From: Isoetes taiwanensis
Taxonomy: Eukaryota; Streptophyta; Lycopodiopsida; Isoetales; Isoetaceae
NCBI GenBank assembly: GCA_021234155.1
Contig: JAJEKV010000017.1
Coordinates: 20,654,501 to 20,718,500 of the forward strand
Reading direction: 5' to 3'
Length of the DNA stretch: 64,000 bases
The position numbers and the translations under genes were made by a program. The notes beneath the pieces were generated by a model. It made no database searches. It was not told the DNA's origin and was given only the letters and a program-made list of their open reading frames with translations. Shown piece by piece: positions 1 through 10,857 of the stretch (positions within the stretch are counted from its first letter, which is position 1; every line of letters begins with the position of its first letter).

Positions 1-44
1 ACTGAGGGCTCAGTAATTGCAGACGTTTATCTAGAACCTCAAGT

Positions 45-957
45 ATGTATAATGCCAAGTCATGCACGGATGATGGTGCTGACCCGAGAAGTTGTGGGCG
101 TGGAATGGAAAAAATGATTAGGACTATCTCAAAAGCGGGGCAACTTCGAAGAGTATGGCTTTCATCTTCAATAACACATGGCGGCAACAGGCACATAGTC
201 TCGCTTCCGCGGCAATTCGGCCGCTCCCATCTACTGTCTCAATCCGTAGCACTGTGGGACCCGATGCGAATTGATGCAATAGCTACAAGCTTGTTCTGGA
301 CAATGAAGCAAGCAAATAAGCTTGGGGCCCTGGTGCCAAAGTGGGATTTATGTGTGCATGATAATGACCAGTTTTCACTTGGGCCAAAGTAACTGCGTCC
401 CATATCTTTTGAGAAAAACGACCATTAAGATATTGTTGCAAAAGCTCAGGATCAGAACTGGCAAGCATCAGGCAGTGCTCTGGTTGCACAGCCCAACGGG
501 CAAACCATGTAGTGCAATGCTCTTTCCAACATCGTTTCAAACGCTGAGGAGATTCAGCCATGGCAAGTGCAAGAACAGGATACCTAACATCATCCATGTG
601 GTGCACCTTGCAGATATAGTGGAGATGGCTTCATGGTGAGAATGTTGAAGAGGCCAAAAAACATCTCTTTGTAAACGAATAGCATAGGGCACCGTTGTTT
701 TAACTCCAAGGCTGTAAGTGAGAAAGGACTTTTGCACTCGCTCCAAGCTCTCCCAAGCACTAGCACTAATGGCAGGCCCCACACTTCAGAACCATACAGT
801 AAAACAGGCTCTACCAAAGCCCGAAACAAGTGGGCTTTCCGTGGCCAATCATGAATTTCTGTGCGAAAACAATTGTTTTGCATTGCATAGAGTGCTCTCC
901 ATCCAGCAGCCACCCGCTTGGTAATACATTGTTCCCAAAGTGTGTTCTTACAGACTT
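45..957 (-). mobile_element. LINE fragment A: RT thumb to C-terminal domain, 5'-truncated
   Basis: Reading the minus strand from about 957 down to 45, three overlapping frames encode the end of a LINE ORF2 protein. The segment AGWRALYAMQNN...HLFRALVEPVLLYGSEVWG is followed by a frame change to a WGPAISASAWESLERVQ stretch and then by ESPQRLKRCWKEH...QVKTGHYHAHINPTL. The same three blocks occur in the better LINE copy at 10021-10560, so the family assignment rests on an in-window match. The remains of a Cys-rich end (CACC) lie near 150. Several frameshifts and stops make it a dead copy. Its 5' edge coincides with the start of repeat A1, which marks the truncation junction. Confidence 0.8.
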
Positions 958-1486
958 CCATTCTCACATGCCTCCTGAGCCCATCTACCTATCTCAATTC
1001 AAAGGCGAGATACACATGTGCGAATTGAAGCTATCAATCTGTGCTTTTTCAGTGACAAATATGTATAGAAGTAGCGCTGTGGACCCGGGGGTTTCACCTA
1101 ATAGAATCCATATATACCATGTGTGTTAATGAGGTGGTTTTTTTTCTTTTTTTTCCTACCCATATCCGCTTGTAGATCTCACTGTATACAGTGGCTTTAG
1201 ATCTAAATATAATCCTCGAGGTTTGGTATATAATATTTTTATTTTAGTAACTCCAGATTATTCCATATCAGAGGTTTCCTTTTTTTTCGACTTTGTCTAT
1301 CATATCTTTAGTGTCAATTTCTTCAAGCCTTCTCTTTAGGATTTTTCCTTAACCTATTCTAGCTCACGATGCCTTATGACGTCTTTTTACTTGCTTATGC
1401 AGGCTGGCTTCTTCACGGTTATGGTATTAACAGGTGGATTTCTTCTGACAGTCTCATACCTGCTTATATAAACATGTTTTTTTGTT
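956..1486 (+). repeat. Direct repeat A, copy 1
   Basis: This AT-rich non-coding segment matches 3976-4427 from a TTCCATTCTCACATGCCT start to a CTTATATAAACATG end, with many substitutions. Copy 1 has about 33 extra bases after GTATAGAAGTA and a longer T tract. The two copies bracket the B1/B2 dimer. I see no credible coding frame. It could be part of a larger element whose body is not recognisable, or a segmental duplication. Confidence 0.75.
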
Positions 1487-1657
1487 AGCCAGCAACGCTG
1501 ATCCATCACCTGATGTCCAATCTCGCAAAACTGATTGTCCTTCTAGTATAGCAGTATGGGATAGCGACCTTCTCATACGTTCTGATATGATCATCTCAAT
1601 GATACAGTGTAGATTTAGCTCTCGAAAGTGTGCAGAAAGCTTTGGAAAGTGGAGATG

Positions 1658-2426
1658 ATTGGCGTCCAAGAGTCATGACGCTTACTTGAACATTATAGCA
1701 ACTATTTTGGCTATATTTATTACAAATGGAGTAGTACACGGTCACGGATTGGTGGATATAGAGAAATGGCTTTACAATAATTGCGTTTGTGCACGTGGAG
1801 GAAGAAAAGGGTCCATACAATCAACAATCAGGATTCTAGAAGAAGGTGATAATATTCTCTGTAAGATGTATCGTGAGGATTGGTCCTATAGGTGCAATCA
1901 TAGTTCATTTCATGTATAGTATATGGAACACCTTCAAAGACCTACAGGCAAAACCATCTGATGCATGGACTCGAACTGTTCACAGCAACCACGTAAGGAC
2001 ATAGCTTATCTTGTCACCACTACTACCATTCAGGTCCGACCCAGATGGAGCACATGTTATGTTCTATAGGTATTGCTATTGTTTACCTTTCGTACAATGG
2101 GTAAACACCCTATTGATGATGGAGCACCTAAGGGTCGCCAGCCTACTCACCCTGTTGATGATGGATCACCTCAGGGCTACCCGGCTATTCCATAATGTTT
2201 CTGCTTTGCTATATACTATAAACACTAGTATTCTTTACATTTATCACTAGTTCTATAAAGTTACGAGCTGTATACATTTATTATATCCCATTTGACATAT
2301 ACAGTTTATCAGCATGCTTATTGCTGCTAAGGTTTTTCCCTCGAAAATATTTCGGGACGAGGGTTTTTTAATCCTGGACAGTAATAACGTCTGTTGTGCC
2401 CTCTTTTTGTTTGGTCCCCAGGCCAA
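1658..2426 (+). repeat. B unit, copy 1, ending in a LINE-type 3' tail
   Basis: This unit of about 770 bp starts at TGGCGTCCAAGAGTCATGACG and matches 2427-3465 along its length once the MITE in copy 2 is removed. The first third has an open frame (1659-1919) reading GLVDIEKWLYNN that is partly shared with copy 2, but I do not recognise it. From about 2290 onward the unit carries the tail also found at the end of the LINE at 10858-10980: a stem formed by CCCTCG and CGAGGG, then GGGTTTTTTAATCC, then TTTGGTCCCCA. Copy 2 begins immediately after, so the two units form a head-to-tail dimer. Confidence 0.7.
2290..2426 (+). repeat. LINE-type 3' tail, copy 1
   Basis: The order of signals is TATACAGTTTATCAGCATG, GCTTATTGCTGC, TTTTTCCCTCG, CGAGGGTTTTTTAATCC, then GTGCCCTC and TTTGGTCCCCA. 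The same order occurs at 3305-3465, at the end of the LINE at 10858-10980 and, on the minus strand, at about 36003-36140. It is probably the 3'-end recognition region of the LINE family; that role is inferred. This copy lacks the last ~25 bases (ending GGACGATAAAA in the LINE), because unit B2 starts there. Confidence 0.7.
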
Positions 2427-2923
2427 CATGGCGTTCAAGCGTCATGACGCCTACTTGGACATTGTAGCAGTATACAGTGACGGATTGGTGGATATAGAGA
2501 AATGGCTTTACAATAATTGAGGAAGAAAAGAGTCCATACAATCACGATTCTGGAGGAAGGTGATATTCTTGGCAAGATGGATCATGAGGATTAGTGTTAT
2601 AGGTGCAATCATAGTTCGTTTCATGATTAGTATATGGAACACCTTCAAAGACCTTCAGGCGGGACCATCTGATGCATGGACTCGAACTGTTGAGTAGCAA
2701 TCATGCGACAAAATAGCTTATCTTGTCACCACTACTTCTACCATTTAGGTCCGACCCAGATGGACCACATGTTATGTTCTCGTAGGTATGGCTATTGTTT
2801 ACTTTATACTTTCTATCTACCCCACCTTTCTTACAGTGGATAAACCCTGTGGATAAACACCCTGTTGACGATGGTGCACCTAAGGGTCACCAGCCTACTC
2901 CTGTTGATAATGGAGCACCTCAG

Positions 2924-3178
2924 AATCTAAGCACGATATTGGGGGACACTTTGGGTGCTTTTTAAATTATTTTCTTTGTATTTTATAAAAACATTTTTTA
3001 AACATTTTTTTTTTGATATTTTTTCCTGAAATGCGTTTGTATTTCGCCTAAGAAAACAAAATTTTAGCTTCAACAGAGTTGTAGAAAAAAAAGATAAAAA
3101 TAAAATATTATTCTTGGATCGGGTGCTGATGGGGTGCTTCCCGTGTGCGAATTTGCCCCCCAACTCCGTGCTTATACC
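2924..3178. mobile_element. MITE-like insertion in unit B2
   Basis: Copy B1 has the empty site (CACCTCAGGGCTACC); B2 has about 255 extra bases between CCTCAG (2918-2923) and CCTCGG (3179-3184), a likely 6-bp target duplication with one change. The insert ends are near inverted repeats: TAAGCACGATATTGGGGG at 2928 and, on the opposite strand, TAAGCACGGAGTTGGGGGG from 3174. The interior is AT-rich and non-coding. The class is uncertain; the short TIRs and small size fit a MITE. Confidence 0.65.
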
Positions 3179-3304
3179 CCTCGGGGCTGCCTGGCGATTC
3201 CATAATGTTTCTGCTTTGCTATATATTATAAACACTAGTATTCTTTACATTTATCACTAGTTCTACTATAAAGTTACGAGGTGTATACAATTATTATATC
3301 CCAT

Positions 3305-3465
3305 TTGACATATACAGTTTATCACCATGCTTATTGCTGCTAAGGTTTTTCCCTCGAAAACCTTTCGGGACGAGGGTTTTTTAATCCTGGACAGTAATAA
3401 CATCTGTTGTGCCCTCTTTTTGTTTGGTCCCCATAGACCTATTGGTCTTTTTGGACGATAGAAAT
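3305..3465 (+). repeat. LINE-type 3' tail, copy 2
   Basis: This complete copy shows the hairpin CCCTCGAAAACC/TTTCGGGACGAGGG, then TTTTTTAATCC, GTGCCCTC, TTTGGTCCCCATAG, then CCTATTGG and GGACGATAGAA. The LINE at 10858-10980 has the same order ending TTGGGTCCCATAGGCCGATTGG and GGACGATAAAAG. Confidence 0.7.
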
Positions 3466-3975
3466 CCATTCAACTCAATATTTGGTCCACAGTTGAAAAC
3501 TATAGTTTTATTAAGTCCACATATGGTTTTGCTAAAGATCACAAAAAAGGGTGTGATTTTTTTGTTTTTTAAGTGGCCACGGAACGTCCACTGTTGTTTT
3601 TCTAAGAATCTATGTTTTTATTTTTAAGGAGATGTGGTTATTTAAGAAGGTACATTTTTTGTTAAAATTGAATTGATTTTTATCATCCATGAAGATTAAT
3701 CGACTTATGGACCCAAACACGGAATACAAGAAATGTATTACTGTAGGATTAGGTATGCTAAGAGACTATTCAATGGTACACATTATGTGCATATGATACA
3801 TTTCAATCTCAGTGCGGCATAACTAAGTGCATGCATCCATGATGTCTTGGAAAAAAAAAATCCTAGCAAACCCACTGCGGTTGTGTCCAGCAGCATATGG
3901 AACGGCTGGCTAGGCAGGATGATCTCAGCATAGCGGATTCGAATGTGGCCTAATGATGAATATTGTTGTGACAAA

Positions 3976-4427
3976 TTCCATTCTCACATGCCTCATGAGC
4001 CCATCTGCCTGTCTCAATTCAAAGACGACATACATATATGCGAATTGAAGCTATCAATCTGTGCTTTTTCAGTGACAAATGTGTATAGAAGTAATGGAAT
4101 CCATATATACCATGTGCATTAATGAGGTGGGTTTTTTTTTTTTTTTTTTCCCTACCCATAGGCTTTAGATCTAAATATAACCCTCGAGAGAGGTTTGGTA
4201 TTATTTTTATTTTAGTAACTCCAGATTATTCCATATTAGAGGTTTCCATATTATTAGTGTTAATTTCTTCAAGCCAAAGTACCTTCCTTCCTTCCTTCCT
4301 TAACCTATTCCAGCCCACGACGTCTTCTTACTTGCTTACACAGGCTGGTTTCTTCACAGTTATGGGATTAACAGGTGGATCTCTTCTGACAGTCTCATAC
4401 CTGCTTATATAAACATGTTTTTTTGTT
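3976..4427 (+). repeat. Direct repeat A, copy 2
   Basis: This partner of 956-1486 has the same order of blocks, from CCATTCTCACATGCCTC through a T16-17 tract to CTGCTTATATAAACATG. It contains a (CCTT)n run near 4283-4301 that copy 1 lacks. Non-coding. Confidence 0.75.
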
Positions 4428-5315
4428 CTATTGTTTCCACTCCGCTCCACTTTGGCGGTCTTGTATCTGATACCTACTGCGTTATTGGTGTATGGGAGGG
4501 AGAAAGGATGGCTTGAATAAGGCCACCATACTTAGACTGGAGGAAGAAAAAAGGATGGCCGAAAAGAGAAAGAACATGTTTGATTTCCATAAGCCAGCTA
4601 AGGCTAAGGCCATTGCTACAGCCAAAGAGTGCCTAATCTAGAGGGTGAAGGTAGTTCCATCCATATCGCCCAAGGGCCTACTCTTAAACATATATGGTTC
4701 CACTGAAGAATCTGCCATTGTCATTGCTTCAAATGATCATGTTACGAATTATTCGTTACCTGCTGCTGCACAAATTGGAGCCTCTAATCCTACCAACGCT
4801 TCCACTCATGTTCTTTTGTAGCTTATGGCTTCTTTGACCTTAATCTCTGCCCTGTTAAATTATAATTCCCTTTTTTGCTTATTTAAGTTAAGTATGCAAC
4901 TAAATTATAGTGGTGAAAGGCCATAAGCCGGTTTTATCCATTGGGTCTGTTACCCTATTAATGGCAACCGTTCTAGTGTCTAATTTCTTGTGGTGCAGGT
5001 AACCAGACTGAACCCTCCGTGTGGCATCTTGGTTTTGTTTCGAGCGTAATTACAACTCTATTTTGTTGAAGCTTTCTTTTGGTGATATTCTACAAACTTT
5101 TAATGAAATCTGGCCTTGTTTTGTACACCAATTTCATGGTTTCTAAGGGCTGATCAATTATGTACCGGGCCCATGGTAGACGGCTCGAGTATTCGAACCT
5201 TGAATGTGCCTGTGGGGCATTCCCGAGACACCGGCATAAATGGGTAATGACTGCTCATAAATGTCTAGACGGTTTTGCCCAGTTGGTTAAGGGCAAGTCG
5301 GTTAGGAACGTCACA
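4428..5315 (+). other. Region holding the 5' LTR of gypsy-1 (left edge unknown)
   Basis: The LTR must end at CA (5314-5315), just before the primer site. Its left end cannot be fixed because no second LTR survives in the window. Possible TGT starts lie at about 4740 (TGTTACGAATTATTCG) and 4948 (TGTTACCC), giving LTRs of about 575 or 370 bp. From about 4530 to 4800 a short frame reads EEEKRMAEKRKNMF and then stops; I do not recognise it. Confidence 0.45.
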
Positions 5316-5317
5316 AT

Positions 5318-5329
5318 TGGTATCAGAGC
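5318..5329 (+). other. Primer binding site of gypsy-1 (initiator tRNA-Met)
   Basis: TGGTATCAGAGC lies two bases after a TCACA end. This is the standard plant retrotransposon primer site, complementary to the 3' end of initiator tRNA-Met. It fixes the LTR/internal border at 5315/5316. Confidence 0.9.
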
Positions 5330-5519
5330 AAAGTTGAATTAGTTGCTATCGTTTCAGACTCTTGTGGAGATGAGTTCCCCAAGAGGATCCCCGGGTGGAG
5401 CTGGACAGGCTGGTGGAGCTAGGCCTAGTGGAACCCCTGATGTATATAGCTGATATCTTGCAGGCTATCCAACGTGTTGCAGTAGAGTGCGTCGCAACAA
5501 AAGACAGCAGCTGATAAGG

Positions 5520-6303
5520 CAGTGGAGAAGGTGCTTAAGGACACTAAGAGGGAAGTATTTACTGGAGAGAATGTTACAGGGGATGATGCGGACTCATGGC
5601 TTTGTGGGGTTGAGTTTTACTTTAAACTCATTAATGCTGAAGATTCTGTCAAAGCTATATTGGTTCAGGCAATGTTGGGTGGATTTGCTAGAGTATGGTG
5701 GGAGAATTACTTGCGGGACATAAATAAAGTCACAGGGCAGGCAACTTGGCAAGAGTTTAATATCTCCTTTGAATTTATGCCTCCTGGATACAAAGTATCC
5801 TGGATACAAAGTAGACAAGATGAATGAGTTTTTGGCTCTGACACAAAAAGGAACAATGGCCGAATATAATGAAAAGTTCAGAAGGCTGCAGTATCATTGT
5901 CCTTTTGAGGATAAGGAGAAGCTCTGTGCTCGATTTGTGAAGGGTTTGCAGGTTGATATTAAAAGCACAATGTCAGGTGTATCCTACAAGGAATTAGAGG
6001 GGTATCCAGAATTGCTAAGAATCATGAATCTGACTTAGCTGAGAAGGCAACCTTGGGGAATGCTAAGAAAAGACAAGTTCCTTCCACATGGCAGACTGGT
6101 GGACCGATGAGTAGAGGTAGATCCCTTAGTCGAGGAGGGATGGCTGCGCAGGCTGTTAGTGTACAGGAAGGCAGTCAAAATCGAGGATCTCAGCCTATAT
6201 ATGCACCTTTGAATGATGAAACTAGGGAAAAGTGTATCAATGAGAATCGATGTTTTAGGTGCAGAGAAGTTGGTCATTATGGACGAGATTGTCCGAGAAG
6301 ATA
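5520..6303 (+). pseudogene. gag: Gypsy-1 gag (nucleocapsid precursor), frameshifted
   Basis: Gag forms the virus-like particle and binds the element RNA. The first frame (5522-5827) carries the retrotransposon gag core DADSWLCGVEFYFKLINAED...ARVWWENYL. The second (5769-6038) continues with YNEKFRRLQYHCPFEDKEKLCARFVKGL. The frame break is a 16-bp tandem duplication of TCCTGGATACAAAGTA (5782-5797 and 5798-5813); one copy alone would restore the frame. A third frame (6053-6304) ends in a CCHC zinc knuckle, CFRCREVGHYGRDC. Another shift lies near 6030. It is a recognisable but dead gag. Confidence 0.88.
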
Positions 6304-6445
6304 GGTAGATAGTACCGCCTCATCTGCATAAACAAACCAGTGGTCTAGGTCAAATTCTAGTGATGCTTATGGACGGGGCCCAGGCAGAGGTTACTGGAAT
6401 GACAACAGGGGTGGCAGTGGACAAGCTAGAGGAGGTACCAGGATC

Positions 6446-6973
6446 ATGGCACAAGCCAACCCTGTAGTTGAAGTTAGGGCTGCCCGAATCACGGACCCTC
6501 TTGTGGAAAGAATGTGCATGTATGCTGCAGTGGATCAGGGCCATGTAGATAACCAAGCTGTGATCATCAGAATATCAGGTATTATTCATGAAGTTCATGT
6601 TCTATTTCTTATTGATTGTGGTAGTACACATTGCTTTATTTCCCCAAAGCTGGCAAAGAAACTACGTTTGAACATGATTAGCCGGGACCCTAGATATGTG
6701 GAGTTGGCTAATGGCAAAATTAAAACTTCTTATTCTATGATAGACAATCTTGAATTCCTAGTAGGAGATCTTGAGTCTCACACTAGTTTTGAAGTATTGA
6801 GCCTAGGGAAGTATGATGCTATTCTAGGAATGCCATGGTTGAGACCATATAAAGCCCGCATTGATTGCGGGAAGCAAATAGTTACATGCCAAAGTCCTAA
6901 TGGAGATAAGTATGTGCTGGAAGGATTGCCTTCATCATTAGTGGTTACCCCTTTTGTCCCGGGAAAACTTTAA
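6446..6973 (+). pseudogene. Gypsy-1 aspartic protease
   Basis: The retropepsin domain cuts the gag-pol polyprotein. The catalytic motif reads LIDCGSTHCFIS, where the family usually has D-S/T-G, so the residue after the catalytic Asp is Cys. The flap/hydrophobic motif EVLSLGKYDAILGMPWL and the following DCGKQIVTC are typical of gypsy protease C-termini. A stop follows at 6971-6973, and the linker to RT (about 6975-7270) has further stops. Its identity is well supported; its activity is doubtful. Confidence 0.88.
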
Positions 6974-7079
6974 GAAACAGATTAAGAAGGGTTGCATAAG
7001 AATGGGATGTGCATTATTGTTAGATCCATTTTTTAGTACTGCAGAATTGCAAGAACAATCTATTGCTCCTGAGATCTAG

Positions 7080-8425
7080 AAAGTATTGGATGAGTAACAG
7101 AATTGCTTCCACATAGAATGGTAGATCATGAGATAGAACTTGTTCCAGGGGCTGAACCTACATCAAGACCTCCATATAGATTTCATACATTAGAGATGGC
7201 TGAATTGAAGAAATAGTTAGCAGAATTATTGGAACAAGGGTTCATACGGCCTCGAGTGTTTCTCCGTTTGGGGTGCCAGTTTTGTTTGTGAAAAAGAAAG
7301 ATGGGACATTAAGGTTGTGTATTGATTATCGTATGCTTAACCAGATTACAATGAAGAATAGATACGCATTGCCTAGAGTTGATGAGTTATTTGACCAGTT
7401 GGGCCAAGCTAAGTATTTTACAAAAATTGATCTACGATCTGGATATCACCAGATCCGGATCAAAGATACAGATATTTATAAGACTGCATCATTTAGGACA
7501 CGCTATGGACATTACGAGTTTGTTGTAATGCCATTTGGGTTGACAAATGCTCCCGCTACCTTTATGCGCCTAATGAATGAGATATTTCGACCTTTTTTGG
7601 ATAAGTTCATATTGGTTTCCTTTGATGCTATTTTGGTATATTCCAGGACATTAGAGGAGCATGTGGAACATGTAAAACATACATTAGCTATTTTGCGATA
7701 AGAAAAGTTGTATGGTAAGCTATCTAAGTGTTCTTTTGCACAAACTAGATTGGTATACCTTGGGCATGTTATTTCAGAAAAGGGATTGGAGCCAGATCCT
7801 TCCAAGATTGAGGCAGTTAAGGATTGGCCCACACCAAAGACGGTGAAGGAGGTAAGATAATCTTGGGATTAGCAGGGTATTACCGCAAATTTGTTCCTAA
7901 ATTTGCAAAGATTGCTGCTCCTTTGACTTCTTTGTTGGGTAAGAAGAATGACTTGCATTGGACTGATAGTTGTCAGGAAAGTTTTCAAAAGTTGAAGGAC
8001 GTCTTGATTAGTGCACCAGTTTTAAGGATTCCTGACATGAATATACCCTTCCATGTAGTCATTGATGCTTTTGGGAAAGCTATAGGGGGAGTCTTGTTGC
8101 AGAATGACCGAGTTTGTGCTTACATATCTCGTAAGTTTGAACAAAATTACCCATTGCATGATTTGGAAATGTTGGCTTTTATCCATGCCTTAAGGGTATG
8201 GAGGCAATATTTATTGGGTCGTCATTTCTTTTTGAAGACTGACCACCAAAATCTGAGGTATTTTGCAAAACAGCCATATTTGAACAATAGGAAAAGAAGA
8301 TGGATGCAGCTAAGGGAAGAGTATGATTTTAAAATTGAATATCAACCTGGCAAGGAAAATGTGATTGCTGACGCTTTATCTAGGAGGTCATTTTTAACCT
8401 CTATTAGTGTTCTTCAAGGACAATG
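7080..8425 (+). pseudogene. Gypsy-1 reverse transcriptase and RNase H
   Basis: The RT domain runs from VPGAEPTSRPPYR through [29 protein letters not shown] and [19 protein letters not shown]. The active site reads FDAILVYS where the family has (F/I)DDILVYS, so one catalytic Asp is Ala. A stop at 7699-7701 interrupts RT just after LAILR, and a frameshift near 7850 separates the thumb (LGHVISEKGLEPDP) from the next frame (7824-8450). That frame holds RNase H: PFHVVIDAFGKAIGGVLL, LHDLEMLAFIHALRVWRQYL, LKTDHQNL and ENVIADALSRR. The element cannot copy itself. Confidence 0.9.
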
Positions 8426-9083
8426 GATGCTGATATTATTAGCAAATTGAGGAATGATCCGTATTTTGCACCTGTGGTGGAGAACCCTCAAGACTTTTCG
8501 AGGTATGCATTGTCCAAAGGAGTTTTATATTATAATGGTCGTATGTGCATTCCTAATGATCAGGAGTTGAAATTGAGATTGTTATATGAAGCACATGATA
8601 GTCCTTTAGTGGGCCACCCAGGGGTACACAAAACGTTGAGGAAAATGCGTCAGAATTTCTTTTGGCCCGGACAGAAGAAGATGATTAAGGAGTACGTGGC
8701 TAGATGTTTATCTTGTCAGAAGGTAAAAGCATCAAGGTTTAGGGAGCCTGGGGAATTGCAACCTATAGTAATTCCATCTTCTAAGTGGGAGAGTATTACC
8801 ATGGACTTCATTGTTGAACTTCCCCGGACACGTTCAGGTTATGATGCAATTTATGTTGTGGTTGATCGGCTAATTAAGCAAGCCCATTTTATGCCTATAA
8901 AGACTACTGCCACAACGACGAATATTTCTAAGTTATTTGTTAAGGAGATTTTTAGGTTGCATGGAATGCCAGCCACTATTACATCGGATCAGGATACAAA
9001 ATTTATGAGCCAATTTTGGCAAGGGTTGTTCCAAAATACTGGGACTAAGTTATACGCCAGTACATCTTATCGTCGACAGTCAG
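8423..9083 (+). pseudogene. Gypsy-1 integrase, N-terminal part
   Basis: Integrase inserts the cDNA. The HHCC zinc finger is visible (H-PGVHKT and CLSCQKVK). The catalytic core begins at SKWESITMDFIVELP, giving the first Asp; ATITSDQDTKF gives the second. Coding stops in YASTSYRRQS at 9083, where a LINE is inserted. The rest of the core, including the catalytic Glu, resumes at 11011. Confidence 0.9.
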
Positions 9084-9087
9084 GTCA

Positions 9088-9300
9088 CCCGCTTCGGCAA
9101 ACAATTGCTCCTGATGTGTGGTATCTTTGACCTGCTCATATGCAATGGCCTACCACAATGGCCCTCTTCCCACGGGTACACTTGCAGACAGGACAATCAC
9201 GGCGGTGGAACTAGTGTCGTGGATTATGTCATAGTGGCTGCACAAGATGTACACCTTGTCAGCCATTTTCACGTGGGCACGGAGCTCAGTGTTTGCCAAG
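9088..9300 (+). pseudogene. LINE B: C-terminal piece of APE-type endonuclease
   Basis: The frame reads QLLLMCGIFDLLICNGLP, GYTCRQDNHGGGTSVVDYV and SHFHVGTELS. This matches the last third of apurinic endonuclease-like domains, where an (S/T)xxDY strand and a final H near DH(L/R)P are catalytic. Immediately after GTELS the sequence joins RT codons in another frame, so the end of the endonuclease, the linker and the first RT blocks are deleted. Confidence 0.75.
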
Positions 9301-10227
9301 CTGTTGGCGGGCATTCTCGAACAGCAGGTAACCAGCTGGGCAGAGGCAGCAGAAATCAGGGCACTTACCCAGGCAGGCTTCCGACCCCGACATTCGACCA
9401 TTGATCACATCTTCACATTCAGGGCCCTGGTCGAGGACAGCAGGAACCGTCGGGAGGACCTGTACTACTGTTTTGTGGACTTTGCAAAAGCTTTCGACAC
9501 GGTACCCCGGGAAAAGTTGTGGGCGAGATTGCACCATCTGGGGCTCCCTGTGGATCTGCAGAACGCAGTGTACAGACTGTACGAGAGCTGCAGAGGTCAC
9601 ATGCAACCGGAAGGACAGTCATTTGCCAGCAGCATTGGAGTTAGGCAAGGTTGTCCTCTCTCACCCACACTCTTTGGACTTTACATTGACCAGTTGGAAG
9701 TCTGGCTTGCTGCCAATGGGGGGGACGGTATACAGCTCTTGCACCAGGTCATCCGGCAGCTCATCTATAATGTGGACCTCTTGGCCCATACACCAGAAGG
9801 CATGCAGGCACATCTAGATGCCCTGGACACATTCTGTCAGGCGATGGACATGCGTGTCAACCTGGCCAAGACTAAGGTGGTCCTCATATCCTCCTCATGT
9901 CATCCAGCACCTCCAGCGCTCACTTATCAGGGGCAGATGGTAGAGGTCACGCCCAGCTATAAGTACCTGGGGGTGGAATTTCCATCCTTAATGTATTGGG
10001 ATGCATCCATTCGCCTTCGGGTAACCGCAGGTTGGAAGGCGCTGTACGCAATGCAAAACAATAGTCACAAAGCAGAGTTATATGACTGGTGCCACCAGTT
10101 ACATTTGTTCCGGGCACTGGTGGAGCCAGTTCTTCTGTATGCGGTCGAGGTGTGGGGCCCAGTGCAGGAGACAAGATTCATGCCCCAGCAGCATGCGGCC
10201 CTCGATAGACACATTGTTTATTTCTAG
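9247..10227 (+). pseudogene. LINE B reverse transcriptase, active site mutated
   Basis: RT copies the LINE RNA at the target nick. Visible blocks are FAKLLAGILEQQV, TQAGFRPRHSTIDHIFTFRALVED, CFVDFAKAFDTVPREKLWARL, SIGVRQGCPLSPTLFGLYID and VNLAKTKVVLIS. The palm motif that should read YADD is YNVD (LIYNVDLLAHT), so an essential Asp is lost. The fingers are missing their first part because of the upstream deletion. The thumb block WKALYAMQNN...FRALVEPVLLYAVEVWG links it to LINE fragment A. Dead copy. Confidence 0.9.
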
Positions 10228-10230
10228 AAG

Positions 10231-10800
10231 GTGGCCAGCATGGGCGACACTTGGCTCCCGCACTTGGCTTACGCTGTGGCGATGAGCCCGCAACGACTCA
10301 GGGCTTGTTGGAAGGACAAGAGAGCCCAGTGGCTGGCGCGCTGGAACGTAGAGGCACATAGGTGCGTCCAGGTGCACACAGACGTCGGCCGGGATAGGCT
10401 GCGGGGGTACTTGGACTCTTGTTTCCTGGGGAAGCTCTGGGACCACAATGCTCTGGAACAGGTAAAGATGGCACACTACAAACAGCACATAAACCCCACC
10501 CTCGTTCGAGGCCCACAGCTCTACCTGCGTTCTCAGTTGCCCATGAAGAAGCGCAGGATCATCGCGTCCATTCGAACAGGGGCCCACCATCTTCGGCTTG
10601 AGACGGGTCGGTGGATTCGAGAGCCGCGCCAGGATAGGCTTTGTCAGTGTTGCCCACTGGGGGTTGTTGAGGATGAAAGCCATGCCTTCCAGAGCTGTCT
10701 AGCCTATAGTCAGATTCGGGCTCGCTACGCCCTCTTGGTGCGACCTGGTCTGCCACTGCACGAGGGAGGTTTTAGATCTGTGGACTCACCTCTGTCCCCG
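10231..10800 (+). pseudogene. LINE B C-terminal domain with Cys/His knuckle
   Basis: This frame continues the LINE protein after a stop at 10225-10227. It reads MSPQRLRACWKDKRAQWLARW, QVKMAHYKQHINPTL and IRTGAHHLRLETGRW, and then the knuckle CQCCPLGVVEDESHAFQSC. C-x2-C...H...C knuckles of this sort end many LINE ORF2 proteins and help bind the RNA. The same blocks, without the knuckle, occur at 29823-30235. Confidence 0.85.
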
Positions 10801-10857
10801 CGCGCCTACCTGAGGTGCCGGGAATTCATGTGTATATGTATATTTGTACAGCTTCCA

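Larger units (their letters stand above)
2427..3465 (+). repeat. B unit, copy 2, with MITE insertion and LINE-type tail
   Basis: This is the second unit of the head-to-tail dimer. It aligns to copy 1 from GGCGTTCAAGCGTCATGACG through the DIEKWLYNN codons, the AACACCTTCAAAGACCT block, the CACCCTGTTGA blocks, and the ACTAGTATTCTTTACAT block to the LINE-type tail. Removing the 255-bp insertion at 2924-3178 gives about 780 bp, close to copy 1. The tail here is complete and ends near TTTTTGGACGATAGAA. No intact reading frame is shared by both copies, so any coding role is lost or never existed. Confidence 0.7.

Noticed and set aside
4530-4800. Charged frame EEEKRMAEKRKNMF as part of gypsy-1
   Set aside because: It lies upstream of the LTR/PBS border and stops soon; no family match.
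9401-10174. Long frames on both strands overlapping the LINE RT
   Set aside because: Shadows of the GC-rich RT frame; the RT motifs fix the real frame.
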